From Hortaea werneckii (Eukaryota; Ascomycota; Dothideomycetes; Mycosphaerellales; Teratosphaeriaceae): a DNA stretch of 64,000 nt. The notes below the pieces were generated by a model. The model did not search any database, was not told the DNA's origin, and saw only the letters and a list, made by a program, of their open reading frames with translations. The position numbers and the translations under genes were made by a program. The stretch is taken from contig JBAOKB010000051.1 of assembly GCA_037044905.1 (NCBI GenBank), forward strand, positions 1 to 64,000. Reading direction: 5' to 3'. This document shows, one piece after another, positions 52,889 to 63,461 of this stretch; position 1 is the stretch's first letter; each line of letters opens with the position of its first letter.

Positions 52889-54264
52889 TCAATGTTGCAG
52901 ACCGGCGATGACTTTCGACCAGTTCTGATACGCATGTGCTTCGGCATCATGATTCAAGATCCATTCCTCCCTCTTCAACTTGATGGACTCAGGATCCTTC
53001 TTCACCCGGTCGAAGTCAGCTTTATGCCACTTGTCTCTCGTCGTCTCACCTGTTTTCTGGGCCGCCTTCACACGATCGTATCGCATGGCCTCAAAGGCTT
53101 TCAGCGCCAGAGGCGCTTTCTGTTTGCCCGCAAGCTCTAGGCAGACGGCGATGCATGCGCCATCCTCCATTGCTTGACTTGCACCCTGGATGCTGGTCTA
53201 AAGATGGCATCACACGAGTGTTAGCGTCTAAATTTCTCGAGAAGCCAGGGGCAAAAAGGAAGTATACGTACAGGCAGGAACGGGTGAGCGGCGTCTCCAA
53301 TGAGTGAGATTCTAGCTTTAGGAGAGATCCAAGTAGGCAATGGGTCTCGATACACCAACTTCCAATCAATGAGCTTCTCAGGTGGCGTCATACGCACGAT
53401 CGTATGGACAGCCGGATCCCAGCCCTCCAGTATGCGGCAAGCATCTTCATGATCACCAGGCTCAGACCACCCTTCGTCAACATCACGATCGTCTTTATGT
53501 GTGCAGACCCAGGAGAACTCCTTTCCGTCTTTGATCGAAGCAGCCAAGAAATGAATGTCAGGACCAAGCCATCCAGTGTGAGTGTCTCCGTTGATCACCA
53601 TGTCCTTCGTCAAATCGTTCTTCGCGAGCTCGGCGCTGTCCATCCAAGCTCGGTACACGGCGTAACCGCTAGGCTTTGGTTTGTCGTCGTATCCCAGCAC
53701 GAGTGTGCGAGCTTTGCTTCGCACACCATCCGCTCCGAGCACAACGTCGGCAGAAATGCGGTCGCCGTTGGAGATAACACCAGCCTCGTCGTCATTCTCC
53801 CAGTACTCCGAGACCTGCTGACCCAGTCTGATTTCAACACCTTGCTCGATGGCATAATCGAACAAGATCTTGTGAATCTCGCCTCGATGGCCATTGTACC
53901 GCTTTCCAAAGTTCTCCTCCTCAGAACCCCAGTATTGCGTATAGATATGCTCGCCCTTCCAGTCGTTGAACGTAATATGGTCACTGACATGGCAAATGGG
54001 GGCGAGCTTCTCCGGGACGCCTGGCCAACGTTGAAAGATCCGACCCGAATTGGAGCCGAAGGATATGATGTCTCCTAGTTGAACGTTGGTGTTCCGGTAA
54101 GATTCCAGGACCAGACAGCTATGGCCTTTTCGAATGCACTCAATGGCCGCTGTCAATCCAGCGAAACCAGCACCGACTACGATGACTTGGATGCCTGTTT
54201 GCGTACGTTTGTCGAGGGTTGAGTCATCTCCGTTTGATTGGTCGTCCAGAGCGTGAGGCGCCAT
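52889..54264 (-). CDS. FAD-dependent monooxygenase (salicylate hydroxylase-like)
   Basis: Flavoprotein aromatic hydroxylase-type enzyme using NAD(P)H and O2. Exons 53272-54264 and 52889-53197, intron 74 nt, phase 0; 433 residues. The Rossmann motif VIVVGAGFAGLTAAIE is at 27-42, the DG motif is VVLGADGVRSKAR, and the second FAD motif ISLIGDAAHPFLP is at 319-331, directly before the splice into TSIQGASQAMEDG. This order and the QGA-Q--EDG continuation are typical of the salicylate/6-hydroxynicotinate monooxygenase group, also found in secondary metabolite clusters. The ATG at 54264 was chosen because upstream in-frame codons begin with a non-ATG triplet. It is divergently placed from an MFS transporter 730 bp away, suggesting joint regulation. 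Confidence 0.9.
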
Positions 54265-54996
54265 CTTTGCAACAGACTTGACGCTTCGCAATATTGCTTG
54301 ACAGGTTTGTTAGAAAACATCGTAGACACTTTTGTACATGCCATGGTTGCGAGAACAAGAAACAGCTCGGCTCTTGACGACCACCAATTGCCGACGGTGA
54401 GATCCGAAGATTCACGAGGCGAGACGGAAGAAGTTGTTCGCCTAAAGCCATCCCACGCGGAACAATCTCCTCTTTTTTGCGGTTGCGGGGTACTCCATGG
54501 GGTAGCTGCAGCAATGGGTTCTGCGTCCCGGGCTATTACAGCCGATAAGATGAACCACAGATAGTCGAGAGAGTCGAACAGGACAGTGGTCGCTGGAGGG
54601 GGTAGCTTCTCATCCCCGGGATGGGATAGTCCGGAACGTGGTGCCAAGTCTACTTTGGTACATTGCATGCTGTACTGCAGGTAGCTCCAAAGACCCAAAC
54701 ATCTGCCGAAGTGCTACTCTCCACTTCATGAAGCTCATTGGTACCAAGAGGAGTATGATCAGCAAGATATGGACGCAGGTCCCGCAAAAGCTGCTTGTGA
54801 TATGGGCGTAGCAGACGCGGCAGATGGCGGTTCTCCATTGCCGTGCAGGTAGCTTTGTACTTGATTACTTACTCCCTCCTGTATCCATATATTCCCATCT
54901 CCACAGTGCCAGTCCTTCAATCAACCTCAACTGCCTGGCCAAGTCGGGCGTTGACATTAGTACAGCATGCCCTTTGGAATACTAGATTGTAATCGG
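54265..54996. other. Divergent promoter, monooxygenase and MFS transporter
   Basis: About 730 bp shared by two divergent genes; a plausible site of joint control. No specific element recognised. Confidence 0.5.
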
Positions 54997-56794
54997 ATGG
55001 AGGTGGTGCCTGGCACTGTCAGTCAGAACGAGTCCCTGTGATTTCGTCAGCTAACAGTAGTAGGCTCTCCTCCGAGACCAAGAAGATCTCCCAGAAGAAC
55101 TACGAGGAGTCTCATCGGGTCAGTTGAAGCATGGAGCCGGCCGCTTCTCCCACGTAGTTCTCATCCCACAACCATCGGACTCGCCTAATGATCCACTCAA
55201 CTGGCCCCTTTGGAAGAAAGACCTCATACTCTTCATCACCTCGATGAATGCCTCGATAGTCGGCGCCTACGGGCCCATGCTAGGGCCTGGATTTGTGCCA
55301 ATTTCAGCTCAACTCGGCATCACCGTCAACACTCTATCGCAGGCCACGGCTTGGCTTGTCCTGACCCTAGGCCTCTGCGTCTTCTTCTTCAATCCGGCTG
55401 CTAAAATCTGGGGCAAAAGGCCTATCTACGTCCTTTGTAGCTTGTTGCTAGTTGTCGTCTCGATCTGGGGCGCTGTGGCGGATACGTATAGCTCCTTCTT
55501 AGGTTCCAGAATCGTAGGTGCGCTCGGGATGGCACCATACGAGGTGCTTGTCCAGGCTACGATCAGCGATCTTTACTTCGTCCACCAGCGAGCTACCCGC
55601 ATCGCAGTCTGGAACCTCTTCTTGCTCTGCGGCATCTGCGGTGCCGGATTTGTCTCCGGATACATCATCGAAAACCTTGGGTATGAGTGGACATTTGGCA
55701 TATGTGCTATCCTGTTCGGCATATTCGGGATCGGTGTCTTGTTCTTCGTTCCAGAGACGACTTACATCCGGCAAACAGTGACTTCCATGCCACTAGCTAA
55801 GACGGGTATTCAGGACCAGGAGCGAGGAGCTGAGAATGAGAAGTTTGACGAGAAAGGAGTCCATGTAGAGTTTCACCAAGTGCCCAAGCAGATCTCAGGA
55901 AATGGTTCGTCCAGCGAGGCGGCCATAGAGCCAAAGATGAGCTATCTCACATCGCTCAAACTCTTCACCGGACGATATTCAGACGCCAAAATCTGGAAGA
56001 TCTTCACGAGGCCACTCGTGATGTTCTTCTACCCCTGTGTATTATGGGGCTTCTTGATATATGGCACCACTCTCACTTGGATTGTGTAAGTACTCTTCGC
56101 AGCATGTCGTTGATGGGCGTTCCACTAATTTAGCTATCCAGTGTCTTTTCTGTCGTCAACGGTGTTCTCTTCACTGAGCCACCGTACAATTTCACGGTCG
56201 GTCAGGCCGGCTTGGTCTCGGTGTCGCCATTCATCTTGTGCATCATTGGAGAGGCCATCTCGGGCCCGCTTAACGACTGGATATGTCTAAAGCTCGCTCA
56301 TCGCAACCACGGTGTCTATGAGCCTGAGTTTCGTCTTGTTCTGATGGTCGTGGTTGTCATTCTGGGCACCGTAGGATTCTACGGCTTCGGAGCCACCGTG
56401 CATTATCAAACTCATTGGACAGGACCTGTTCTAACTTTTGGATTTGCCAACATGTGTCTGGCCTTCGGGTCAACTTGCGTCTTCGGCTATGTTCTGGTGA
56501 GGCTATCTAGACTCTGTTTTCAGGTCAGCGCTGACGTTCAAATAGGACTGCTACCCTAAACTGGCCGAGGAGGCCTTTGTTGCGATCAACGCTCGCAACT
56601 TTCTAACTTTTGGTCTGACATATTTTGTGAACAATTGGCTCGAGAAGGACGGGCCATTGGAGGTGTTTAATGTGCTAGGATCCTGTTTCTTGGGCGTCTG
56701 CTTACTGACGATTCCTCTATGGATTTTCGGGAAGAAGATTCGCAGCTGGGTGGCGAGGAACAAATTTCTGGAAGATTTTATGCGAGACATTTAA
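54997..56794 (+). CDS. MFS transporter with micro-exon start (Hol1-like)
   Basis: Predicted 12-segment plasma-membrane transporter, 548 residues. Four exons: 54997-55017, 55064-56085, 56142-56496 and 56546-56794; introns 46, 56 and 49 nt. The first exon is only 21 nt and encodes MEVVPGT, which continues ALLRDQEDLPEEL; the PGT-hydrophobic-LRD opening is usual for this group. Then HVVLIPQPSDSPNDPLNWPL, the strongly conserved signature of fungal DHA1 Hol1-like carriers, precedes the first membrane segment. Further marks are GALGMAPYEVLVQATISDLYF and, after splicing, TWIVVFSVVNGVLFTEPPYNF. Without the micro-exon the frame has no suitable in-frame ATG at its start. Relatives import or export cations, polyamines or toxins; substrate unknown. 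Confidence 0.87.
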
Positions 56795-57536
56795 AAGTAA
56801 CGGTGCAGTCCCTGCATGGTGTCAACAGACCAATGCCATTCAACAAGTCTCTCTCATGGCTATGTGTCAATCAATCGGGAACAGAGTCTCGTCAGCCGGA
56901 TGTTGCATACAGCTTCGCCTCAGTTCCTGACACGCAGGCGCACTGGCTTGACGATCGGACACGTTGGTGCTTGAAGACATTCAGCCATTGCCGATCTCTA
57001 TCTTTTGATGATTAAAGCATTCGATATCTTCGAATGCCATCAGCGGTGGTATATCTTTGGAACGCAACTTGGCGATTAGTGCAAAGGTGCAGCGGAGGGC
57101 AAAGGTCTTTTCAATGCACGGACGAACTTTGAGGCTGTGCTCACCGTACCGGCTCTCCGCCACCTCCCTTACTTCCCACATCTCAGTCTCTCTTGATTGA
57201 TGTTCCGACATCACTGCAGATAACTATGTAAATAGACAGTACGTGGCAGCTATCAGGTTTATGTGACGCGCAAGATCGAGCGCAGGCAGCTGAAAATGCG
57301 GCGTGGAGAGTAAAATCCATGCCCCTTGCCATGTCTCGGATTCGCGAAGCACCACCGCTCCACTGATGCCCGCAGTCAGCAAGAAGCTGAGCAGTAGCGT
57401 CGATATAGGTACGCCCGTAAGCTGATGACAGCTTTCCACTGTGATCGAGAGAATATAATGTACTCGCCCAGAGACATCATCTCATTTCTGTTGTAAACAC
57501 TTTCCTACCGCCGTTCTGGAATAGCACGCTTTCACA
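56795..57536. other. MFS 3' end and GST-like promoter
   Basis: About 740 bp. Contains a TATA-like box at 57454-57459. No gene recognised. Confidence 0.5.
57454..57459 (+). promoter_or_regulatory. TATA box of the GST-like gene
   Basis: TATAAT about 80 bp before the start codon of the GST-like gene. Confidence 0.45.
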
Positions 57537-58322
57537 ATGTCGGAAAACACAACAGTCCTCTACGATATAGCCAACAATGCAAATGCCACCTTCTCGCCAA
57601 ATCCATGGAAATCACGCCTTGCGCTCAACTTCAAAAATGTCCCCTTTGAAATGGAATGGGTAGAGTATCCAGACATAGAGCCCAAATTCAAGGCTCTGTA
57701 CGTCTAAGAAACCCAACCCTGCGTATATCATCTTCCAGTCCTAACCGCTGGCAGTGGTATTCCACCCAACCCTGAAGGGCCATATAAATTCACCGACTAC
57801 ACGTCTCCTGCTGTCCGCTTCGCAGACGGGACGTACGTGATGGACTCGCAGGCCATTGCCGAGAAGCTCGAGGCTCTGTATCCGGAGCCCTCGTTCCATC
57901 TTGACACAGGCCTACACGATGAAGCGGCAGCCATTATCCAGGACCTGATGTGGTCTTTGTTCCCTGACCTGCTTCACCTTCTACCGAAAGGGATTCTGAG
58001 CGAGCGGTCGGCCGTGTACTTCGCAGAAGATCGGAAGCGCCGGTTCGGCATCTCGCTCGACGATCTGGCGGCAGCGAAAGGCGGCGAAGTTGCTTGGGAG
58101 GCTGCGCAGCCAAGTATGGCCGCCTTGAAGACGTTTTTGACTTCGAAGAAGAAGGACGAAGGTCCTTTCATCATGGGCAGCACCCCCTCGTACGGCGATC
58201 TTATCATCATTGCACTCTTCCAATCATTAGACGTGGTCAAGAAAGAGTCCCTTGCGCGATTGATAAGTTACTGCTCGGAGTTTGAGAAGTTACACGAAGC
58301 CGGCAAGCAATGGGCCAGCTAG
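57537..58322 (+). CDS. Glutathione S-transferase-like protein
   Basis: Likely GST-fold protein of 242 residues. Two exons, 57537-57697 and 57755-58322, intron 57 nt, junction KFKAL-GIPPNPEGPY. The N-terminal thioredoxin-like half holds FSPNPWKSRLALNFKNVPFE and, after the splice, the GST cis-Pro region and the glutathione-contacting VMDSQAIAEKLE (Asp-Ser-Gln replaces the common E-S). The C-terminal half is helical, with YGDLIIIALFQSL matching the N-capping box region of GSTs. It resembles the fungal GST group found in detoxification and metabolite clusters (UstS-like). It lies 740 bp downstream of an MFS gene on the same strand. The activity, whether transferase or isomerase, cannot be stated. 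Confidence 0.8.
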
Positions 58323-58669
58323 TCTGATTACTCGCTGTGGGCCACCACCTGTGCATCCTGCATCGATCAGGCAGGACCAGGGTTAGCAATAGATGATGTG
58401 TCGGAGTGTTTTCAGAAAGTAATGGGTAATGAGAATCCAAATCAGAAAGCTCATATCATCATTGTTAGTTCTCATAAATTGCAGCTTTGAGCCACGAAAC
58501 CCACGGCCGGCAACAACTCCAGACGCCAACAATGCTTCTCCACGCCGAGAATGCGTCTACTGCCGTGCTCACGCAAAGAAGTCGCGCACTGAAAATGCTT
58601 GTAATCGGGAGATAGAGCGCTAGTGAGATCCGTACACGATCTTAATGTTTAGCAGTATACCTCACTCTT
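58323..58669. other. Convergent 3' region
   Basis: About 350 bp between the GST-like gene and the protease. Nothing of note. Confidence 0.5.
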
Positions 58670-60038
58670 CTATTGTGCAGCGAACCCCAACCTCGGTGAG
58701 CTCTGCGTCTGATCGAAGACAGCAAAGACACTTTTCAAGAAGATATCGCCAAAGATCGCGAACCCGATACCCGAATCACTCTGAATCCCACCAAAGCAAG
58801 TCGTGGTGGAGAGAGGGGCGTAATTGATATCGCTACCGGGAACCGTAAAAGTATGTCCGCCGATCGCCACGTTGAAGTCTGGCAGGTTTGCTGAGCAGGG
58901 GAAGATGTAGCCTCCTTGCTGGCTATTGTATGAGGCGCCAGAGACCCGGCTGTAGTAGGCGTTGACGATGGAGTTGGGCAGGTAGAGTAGGGTAGTGCCG
59001 GTGTCCGCGATAGCGGTGCCGACGGAGCCTGATGTGCTTCTGCTGGAGCCGATGGAGTATCTGCGAATTTGTGAGCAAAAGAAGAATGTCTTTTTTTGAG
59101 ATTGTGAGAAACTCACCCTCCTGCGGTGAACTGCCAGAAGCCATTTGCGTTGTTGACCGGAGTATAGTAGATCTGTCCCGAGTACTTAGACGAATCAATG
59201 TACCCGAAATCATAGCTATCAGCGTTCATTAGCGACCATGACTCTGACAGGAATTTCTACGGAAAAGATCGACTTACGTTCCGGCCGCGCCCTTCTTAAG
59301 GTCAGCGGTAAACAGCTTCTGAGCCAACGAGCTCTTAACGGTGTCGAAGAAAGTCGTTTGCTGACGAGGCTCAACGGTATTGATGCTGCTGAAAGCCAGA
59401 CCGAGCAATCCATCGTTATCCATGTCCTGGGTGAATTGAGCAGAGACGGAAGTAGCAGCCTCAACAGCCTGCGAAGTTGCAGTGACGCCACCAACGACCA
59501 CTTTATCGCTGTATACATCTCCCGATGCGCCGGAGTTGTCTCCGTACTGGATCGACCAGGTATATCCCGCTTTGCGAGTGCCGGAGACGCTTGGGTTGTA
59601 CCTGGTGTGGCCGGCGGATTGAGATGACGGTGTCTCCGTGGAGAATGCCCATCTGGATAAGGCATTAGTCTTTGAAATTGGCGTGCAAATTAGCTGCAGC
59701 ACTCACAAATCGGCTGAGCCAGTGTCAAAGTCAAGCATAAGTGTCTGGCCACCAATTTGCACCGGGCTCAAGTAGGAGATATCGTAGGCCTCGGGGATAG
59801 CCTTGACACTGCCACTCTGCACAGCAGCAGCGGCTAGCTTGACGTCTTCAGGCGCTTGGGCACCAACACGAGCGTACTTCTCGTACGTCTTCATCATATC
59901 AACTGGGCCGATCCTGGGTACTGAACCGTGAGCGACCTGCTTGATCTGGATTGTCTCCCGGCCGGCGAGCTGAGCAGGTGCGGCGGATGCAATTGCAGCC
60001 AAGGCCGCGAGGGCCGCTGAGGAATAGAGAGAAGGCAT
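58670..60038 (-). CDS. Secreted aspartic protease (pepsin A1, aspergillopepsin-like)
   Basis: Extracellular acid endopeptidase, 398 residues as preproprotein. Four exons: 59707-60038, 59278-59652, 59117-59215 and 58670-59060; introns 54, 62 and 56 nt. A signal peptide (residues 1-20, LYSSAALAALAAIASAA-PA) is followed by a propeptide and the mature N-terminus. The two catalytic sites are DFDTGSADLW (Asp105) and AIADTGTTLLYLP (Asp288). Further family marks are YTWSIQYGDNSGASGDVY, DGLLGLAF, and the C-terminal FAIFGDIFLKSVFAVFD with two Cys (PCSANLPDF and TTCFGG) that form the usual disulfide. All splices keep the frame. A TATA-like box about 96 bp upstream is present. Function call is firm. Confidence 0.95.
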
Positions 60039-61837
60039 GGTGAATTGAGAGACGAGACGGTGCGACGCAAGCTCTTCGTCGTAGCTGAGGATGTGAGTTG
60101 GAGACGGTTAAGGAGAGCGACAACACGTTGGTACTTATAGAAGGCATTCTCGGTCTAACCAGGCCTTCTCAAATGGCACATAGTCGGTCCAGATTCATTG
60201 GCACCGTAGCAGTCGGACATGTTGCCCGTCATGACCGTCTACTGGAGACTTGAGTGTTCCAAGCGCAGAACCTCGATAGATCAGGTGGCATATCCGTACA
60301 GGCAGCCCTGGGGAGGTGTGGACGATAGATTGCTGATTCTTTCCTTTTAAGGAAGTTCGCAAGGCGTGCATAAATGAACGAGCGTCTGGCGCATGACGCT
60401 TGTATAGGTCGGAGCCAAAGACCTTAGCGACGAACATCTGCCACTCACTCTAAAGTTCTCGTTGGTGGACGTGATGCATAGTGCCAGGAGCCATGCAAAG
60501 GCTAGAAGCATCCCCGTATATCTTCCGCGATAGTACAATGCCATGTCTGATGTTTGATTCGCGTTCAGCCAGGTTGGATAGTAACCCAGGTAGTTCGTCG
60601 GCTATACTCGATATGATATGCTCTGCCAACAAGGAATAGTAGGAGTTCTTAGTACAATCTGCTATTCCCTGCAGTGACAGGTCGAAGAGCCGAATGAGGA
60701 ACATCTGCCGTCGAAAGCGATCGTCGCTGCCAAGTCGATAGTTTGAGGCGATTAAAGCTTACAGGGTGCTGCATATTCGGACACCGACCTATCGTGTTCC
60801 ACAGAGCGACCTTTTGCTTTTCCCGGCGTTTCTCGCAGACATGCAGCGAAAGACAATACGGATCACGCGACCGACATAGTTGCATTTTGGCGCTTGCCGG
60901 AAAGTACGCTCGAATCACGTCGAGCGGTCCGGCAGGCGTAGATGCATGATAGCAACCGAGATCACACTCGAGCCGGGCGTCTAATCAACAACCATATTCG
61001 GCATCCTTGTCTATTCCATGCATCGAGCGAACCTGTACCTGCGCCGGGCAGGAAAGATAAGCATAGGAAGCTCAGAACTTGGCTAGGGTGAAAAGCAAAG
61101 ATAAGCAATCCATCCCCTGCGGTTGCCCTGCATAATATCTCCGCATTCGAGTGGAGCACCTGTCAACAATCCGGCCGTGAACCTTCTTCTTCGAGAGTAG
61201 ATCCTCGCGCTACTACACATGTTATTCTACTGCATCGGTTGGCATGTTGCCGGCTGAAAAGGCCTTGTCTGGCAGCAACAGTATTGGCGAGGTCCATCAA
61301 GGTCGCCTAACACCCTTAGCCACGCAGCGATGGGCTATAGCGAAAAAGACACCCGAGTAGCGAGAAAACTTTACCTTAGCGACGAGTGACATCACAGCAG
61401 AATCAGACGGTAGGTAAGCACCACGTCCAGCGCAGTTTCGGCTTCCCCTGTATAGTTAAGGGCGGGAGCGGCTCCACTATTACATCTAGAAGGCAGATCA
61501 TTCGAAAATGGAGCTAAAGGACTGAAAGGAGGTGGAGCAGATTTCGGTGAAAGGAAAGACCGGGAAGTCATTTCAAACGGGAAAAGCACTAATGAAGTAT
61601 GCAAGGGGAAAGCGGAGTGGACATCAACAAGAAGCCTTCCTCCGTCTTCCTTTTGTGATGGATCATGCTCAGAACCAGCTTCCTTTCATCAATTGAAATC
61701 TCGATAGAGCTATCCATTCCAGCTTTCAGCTTGTGGACTACAATCTACTTGACCGGCAAGCCAGCCTTTCTTCCAACAGGCGAGTTGTGATGGCCGCTGT
61801 TGTCCTTTGGCTTATGCAGATTTGCTCGCTTCTACCT
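60039..61837. other. Protease promoter and long gene-poor gap
   Basis: About 1.8 kb. Beyond the TATA-like element at 60134-60139, only short open frames without protein features are seen on both strands. Confidence 0.5.
60134..60139 (-). promoter_or_regulatory. TATA-like box of the aspartic protease gene
   Basis: Reads TATAAG on the minus strand, about 96 bp before the protease ATG. Confidence 0.45.
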
Positions 61838-63292
61838 CTAGATGTAGCATACAGCCCAACACGGCAACTCGAGCAATAACTCCTGCGTCCGCGTATCCCG
61901 AAGGACATCGCGTTTCTTGCGCATCACTTCCGCATGAAACTCTAGTTGTTTCACACTCGCACGCCAAAAACTATCGAAAGCCGTAGCTCCTGAGAGACTG
62001 GGCTGTGTGGAGTCTGGTAATGCTAGACTCGTGTCCTTTCCGCCTTCTCTTCCTTTCTCGCCTGAGCGTGCCCTCACGACTTTTTGCAGGATGGGATACA
62101 TGGTTTCCAACCCTTCCGTGAAATTCTTATGGACCCGGAGCCCGCTCTTCTGGGAACTCCCATCAAGCAGCTCATTGTGCCAGGCATCCACGATTCTGCG
62201 GCCGGCGATCTCCTGACGGAGGAGACTGAGCATCTCCCGAGTGATCTTCTCAGGTGCCTTTTCCGCGACGATGGTGGCGACGTTCTTGTAGGCCTCTACG
62301 TCCTGGGGAAGATGGAGCGTCTCGCGTATTGTTCTGCGGATGGATCCGTCATCGTATAGGTAATATGGGGTGTACTCTCTCTGCACAACAAACATGTAAG
62401 CCGAGATTTGGCAGTGCGGCTTAGCAGCTTGATATAAACGCTCAGTGAGCTTGTGGCCTGCTTCCTTGTATAGCGTACGCATGTGTGCAATACCCGAAGG
62501 CATATATTCCTCTGTCTTCAGAAGCATGCCTGAGGACGTTGTCGGCGTTTCTGGTTGTATAACGCTCTCGACTTGCACTGCTGGCTTTCTCTTCGCATTT
62601 TCACTCTCAGAGCGAAGAAAGAATCGTCTGCGCAGCACAGAAGCAATGCCACGCCATTCTTCTTTGGCTTCTGGAGTCGCGTCCGGAGCGAACTCATGCT
62701 CATATACCAATGGCCGCAACGTCAGCCCTTCGAAACCATCTTTCTTAGCTGTATTCACACCTGTGCTCAGAGCGCAAGTCGCCGTCCTTCTCACACCATT
62801 TTCCTTTTCAGCGGCAAACGAAACTTGCTCGCGGATGCGCTCGCGAATGCGAAGCTTCTTGCAAACGGCAATGCCCAGAACCTGCCATTCTTTTCGCTCG
62901 TTCCAGAAGCCACCCAGATCGCCACAGGGCGCATTGAGCTGTTGCGTAAGATAAGCACCATTTGGCAGATGCTTGCTCGAAAGTATCAACTCGTCGATCT
63001 GCCGCTGTGAAAGGATTGTTTGAGGCCACTCGCAGTCTTGTCCAGCGTTCAGTAGACCAATAGCTCCTCCATCGTACGGAGGCCTTTTCTCTTCGTTTGG
63101 CCGATTGCTGCTGCGGACTTCGACACAGGGATGTGTCAGCACTGCTCGTGTTGCGGCGAGAACTTCGCAGGCGACGGCTTCGACTTGTTTTTTCTCTTCT
63201 TTAATCGGATGGTCATCCTCAGATGCAGTGTTAGGGCGGAGTCGATTGCAGAGTCTGCCTCGCAGACGTCTTATCCACTCAATCAGCGCCAT
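61838..63292 (-). CDS. Unrecognised 484-residue protein
   Basis: Uninterrupted frame of 484 residues; I do not recognise the family. It opens with the basic MALIEWIRRLRGRLCNRLRP and is rich in charged residues and predicted helices throughout (ERIREQVSFAAEKENG, MRTLYKEAGHKLTERLYQAA, RRTIRETLHLPQDVEAYK). There is no signal peptide; an amphipathic N-terminal helix is possible. Three Trp-containing patches (CEWPQTILSQRQIDELI, NERKEWQVLGIAVCKKL, AWHNELLDGSS) and the motif YDDGSIRRTIRE might be conserved blocks. No metal-binding pattern or repeat is evident. The length, absence of stops and ATG at a sensible position argue for a true gene. The antisense frames are shorter and appear to be shadows. 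Confidence 0.6.
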   Translation of the reverse strand: MALIEWIRRLRGRLCNRLRPNTASEDDHPIKEEKKQVEAVACEVLAATRAVLTHPCVEVRSSNRPNEEKRPPYDGGAIGLLNAGQDCEWPQTILSQRQIDELILSSKHLPNGAYLTQQLNAPCGDLGGFWNERKEWQVLGIAVCKKLRIRERIREQVSFAAEKENGVRRTATCALSTGVNTAKKDGFEGLTLRPLVYEHEFAPDATPEAKEEWRGIASVLRRRFFLRSESENAKRKPAVQVESVIQPETPTTSSGMLLKTEEYMPSGIAHMRTLYKEAGHKLTERLYQAAKPHCQISAYMFVVQREYTPYYLYDDGSIRRTIRETLHLPQDVEAYKNVATIVAEKAPEKITREMLSLLRQEIAGRRIVDAWHNELLDGSSQKSGLRVHKNFTEGLETMYPILQKVVRARSGEKGREGGKDTSLALPDSTQPSLSGATAFDSFWRASVKQLEFHAEVMRKKRDVLRDTRTQELLLELPCWAVCYI

Positions 63293-63461
63293 GGTCGCGA
63301 TTGCGGCTGAGGAATGTTGTTGGTTGATAGGTCAGGGCAAGTTTATCATGGAAGACAAGGAAGACTGCAGTCGAAGTCTAAAAGAGGTCGCAGAGACCAC
63401 AGTGAAGCTCTCGAGTGAAATGTTCATCAGCATAAACGTGACTAGCACCAGCTTCATTCTC

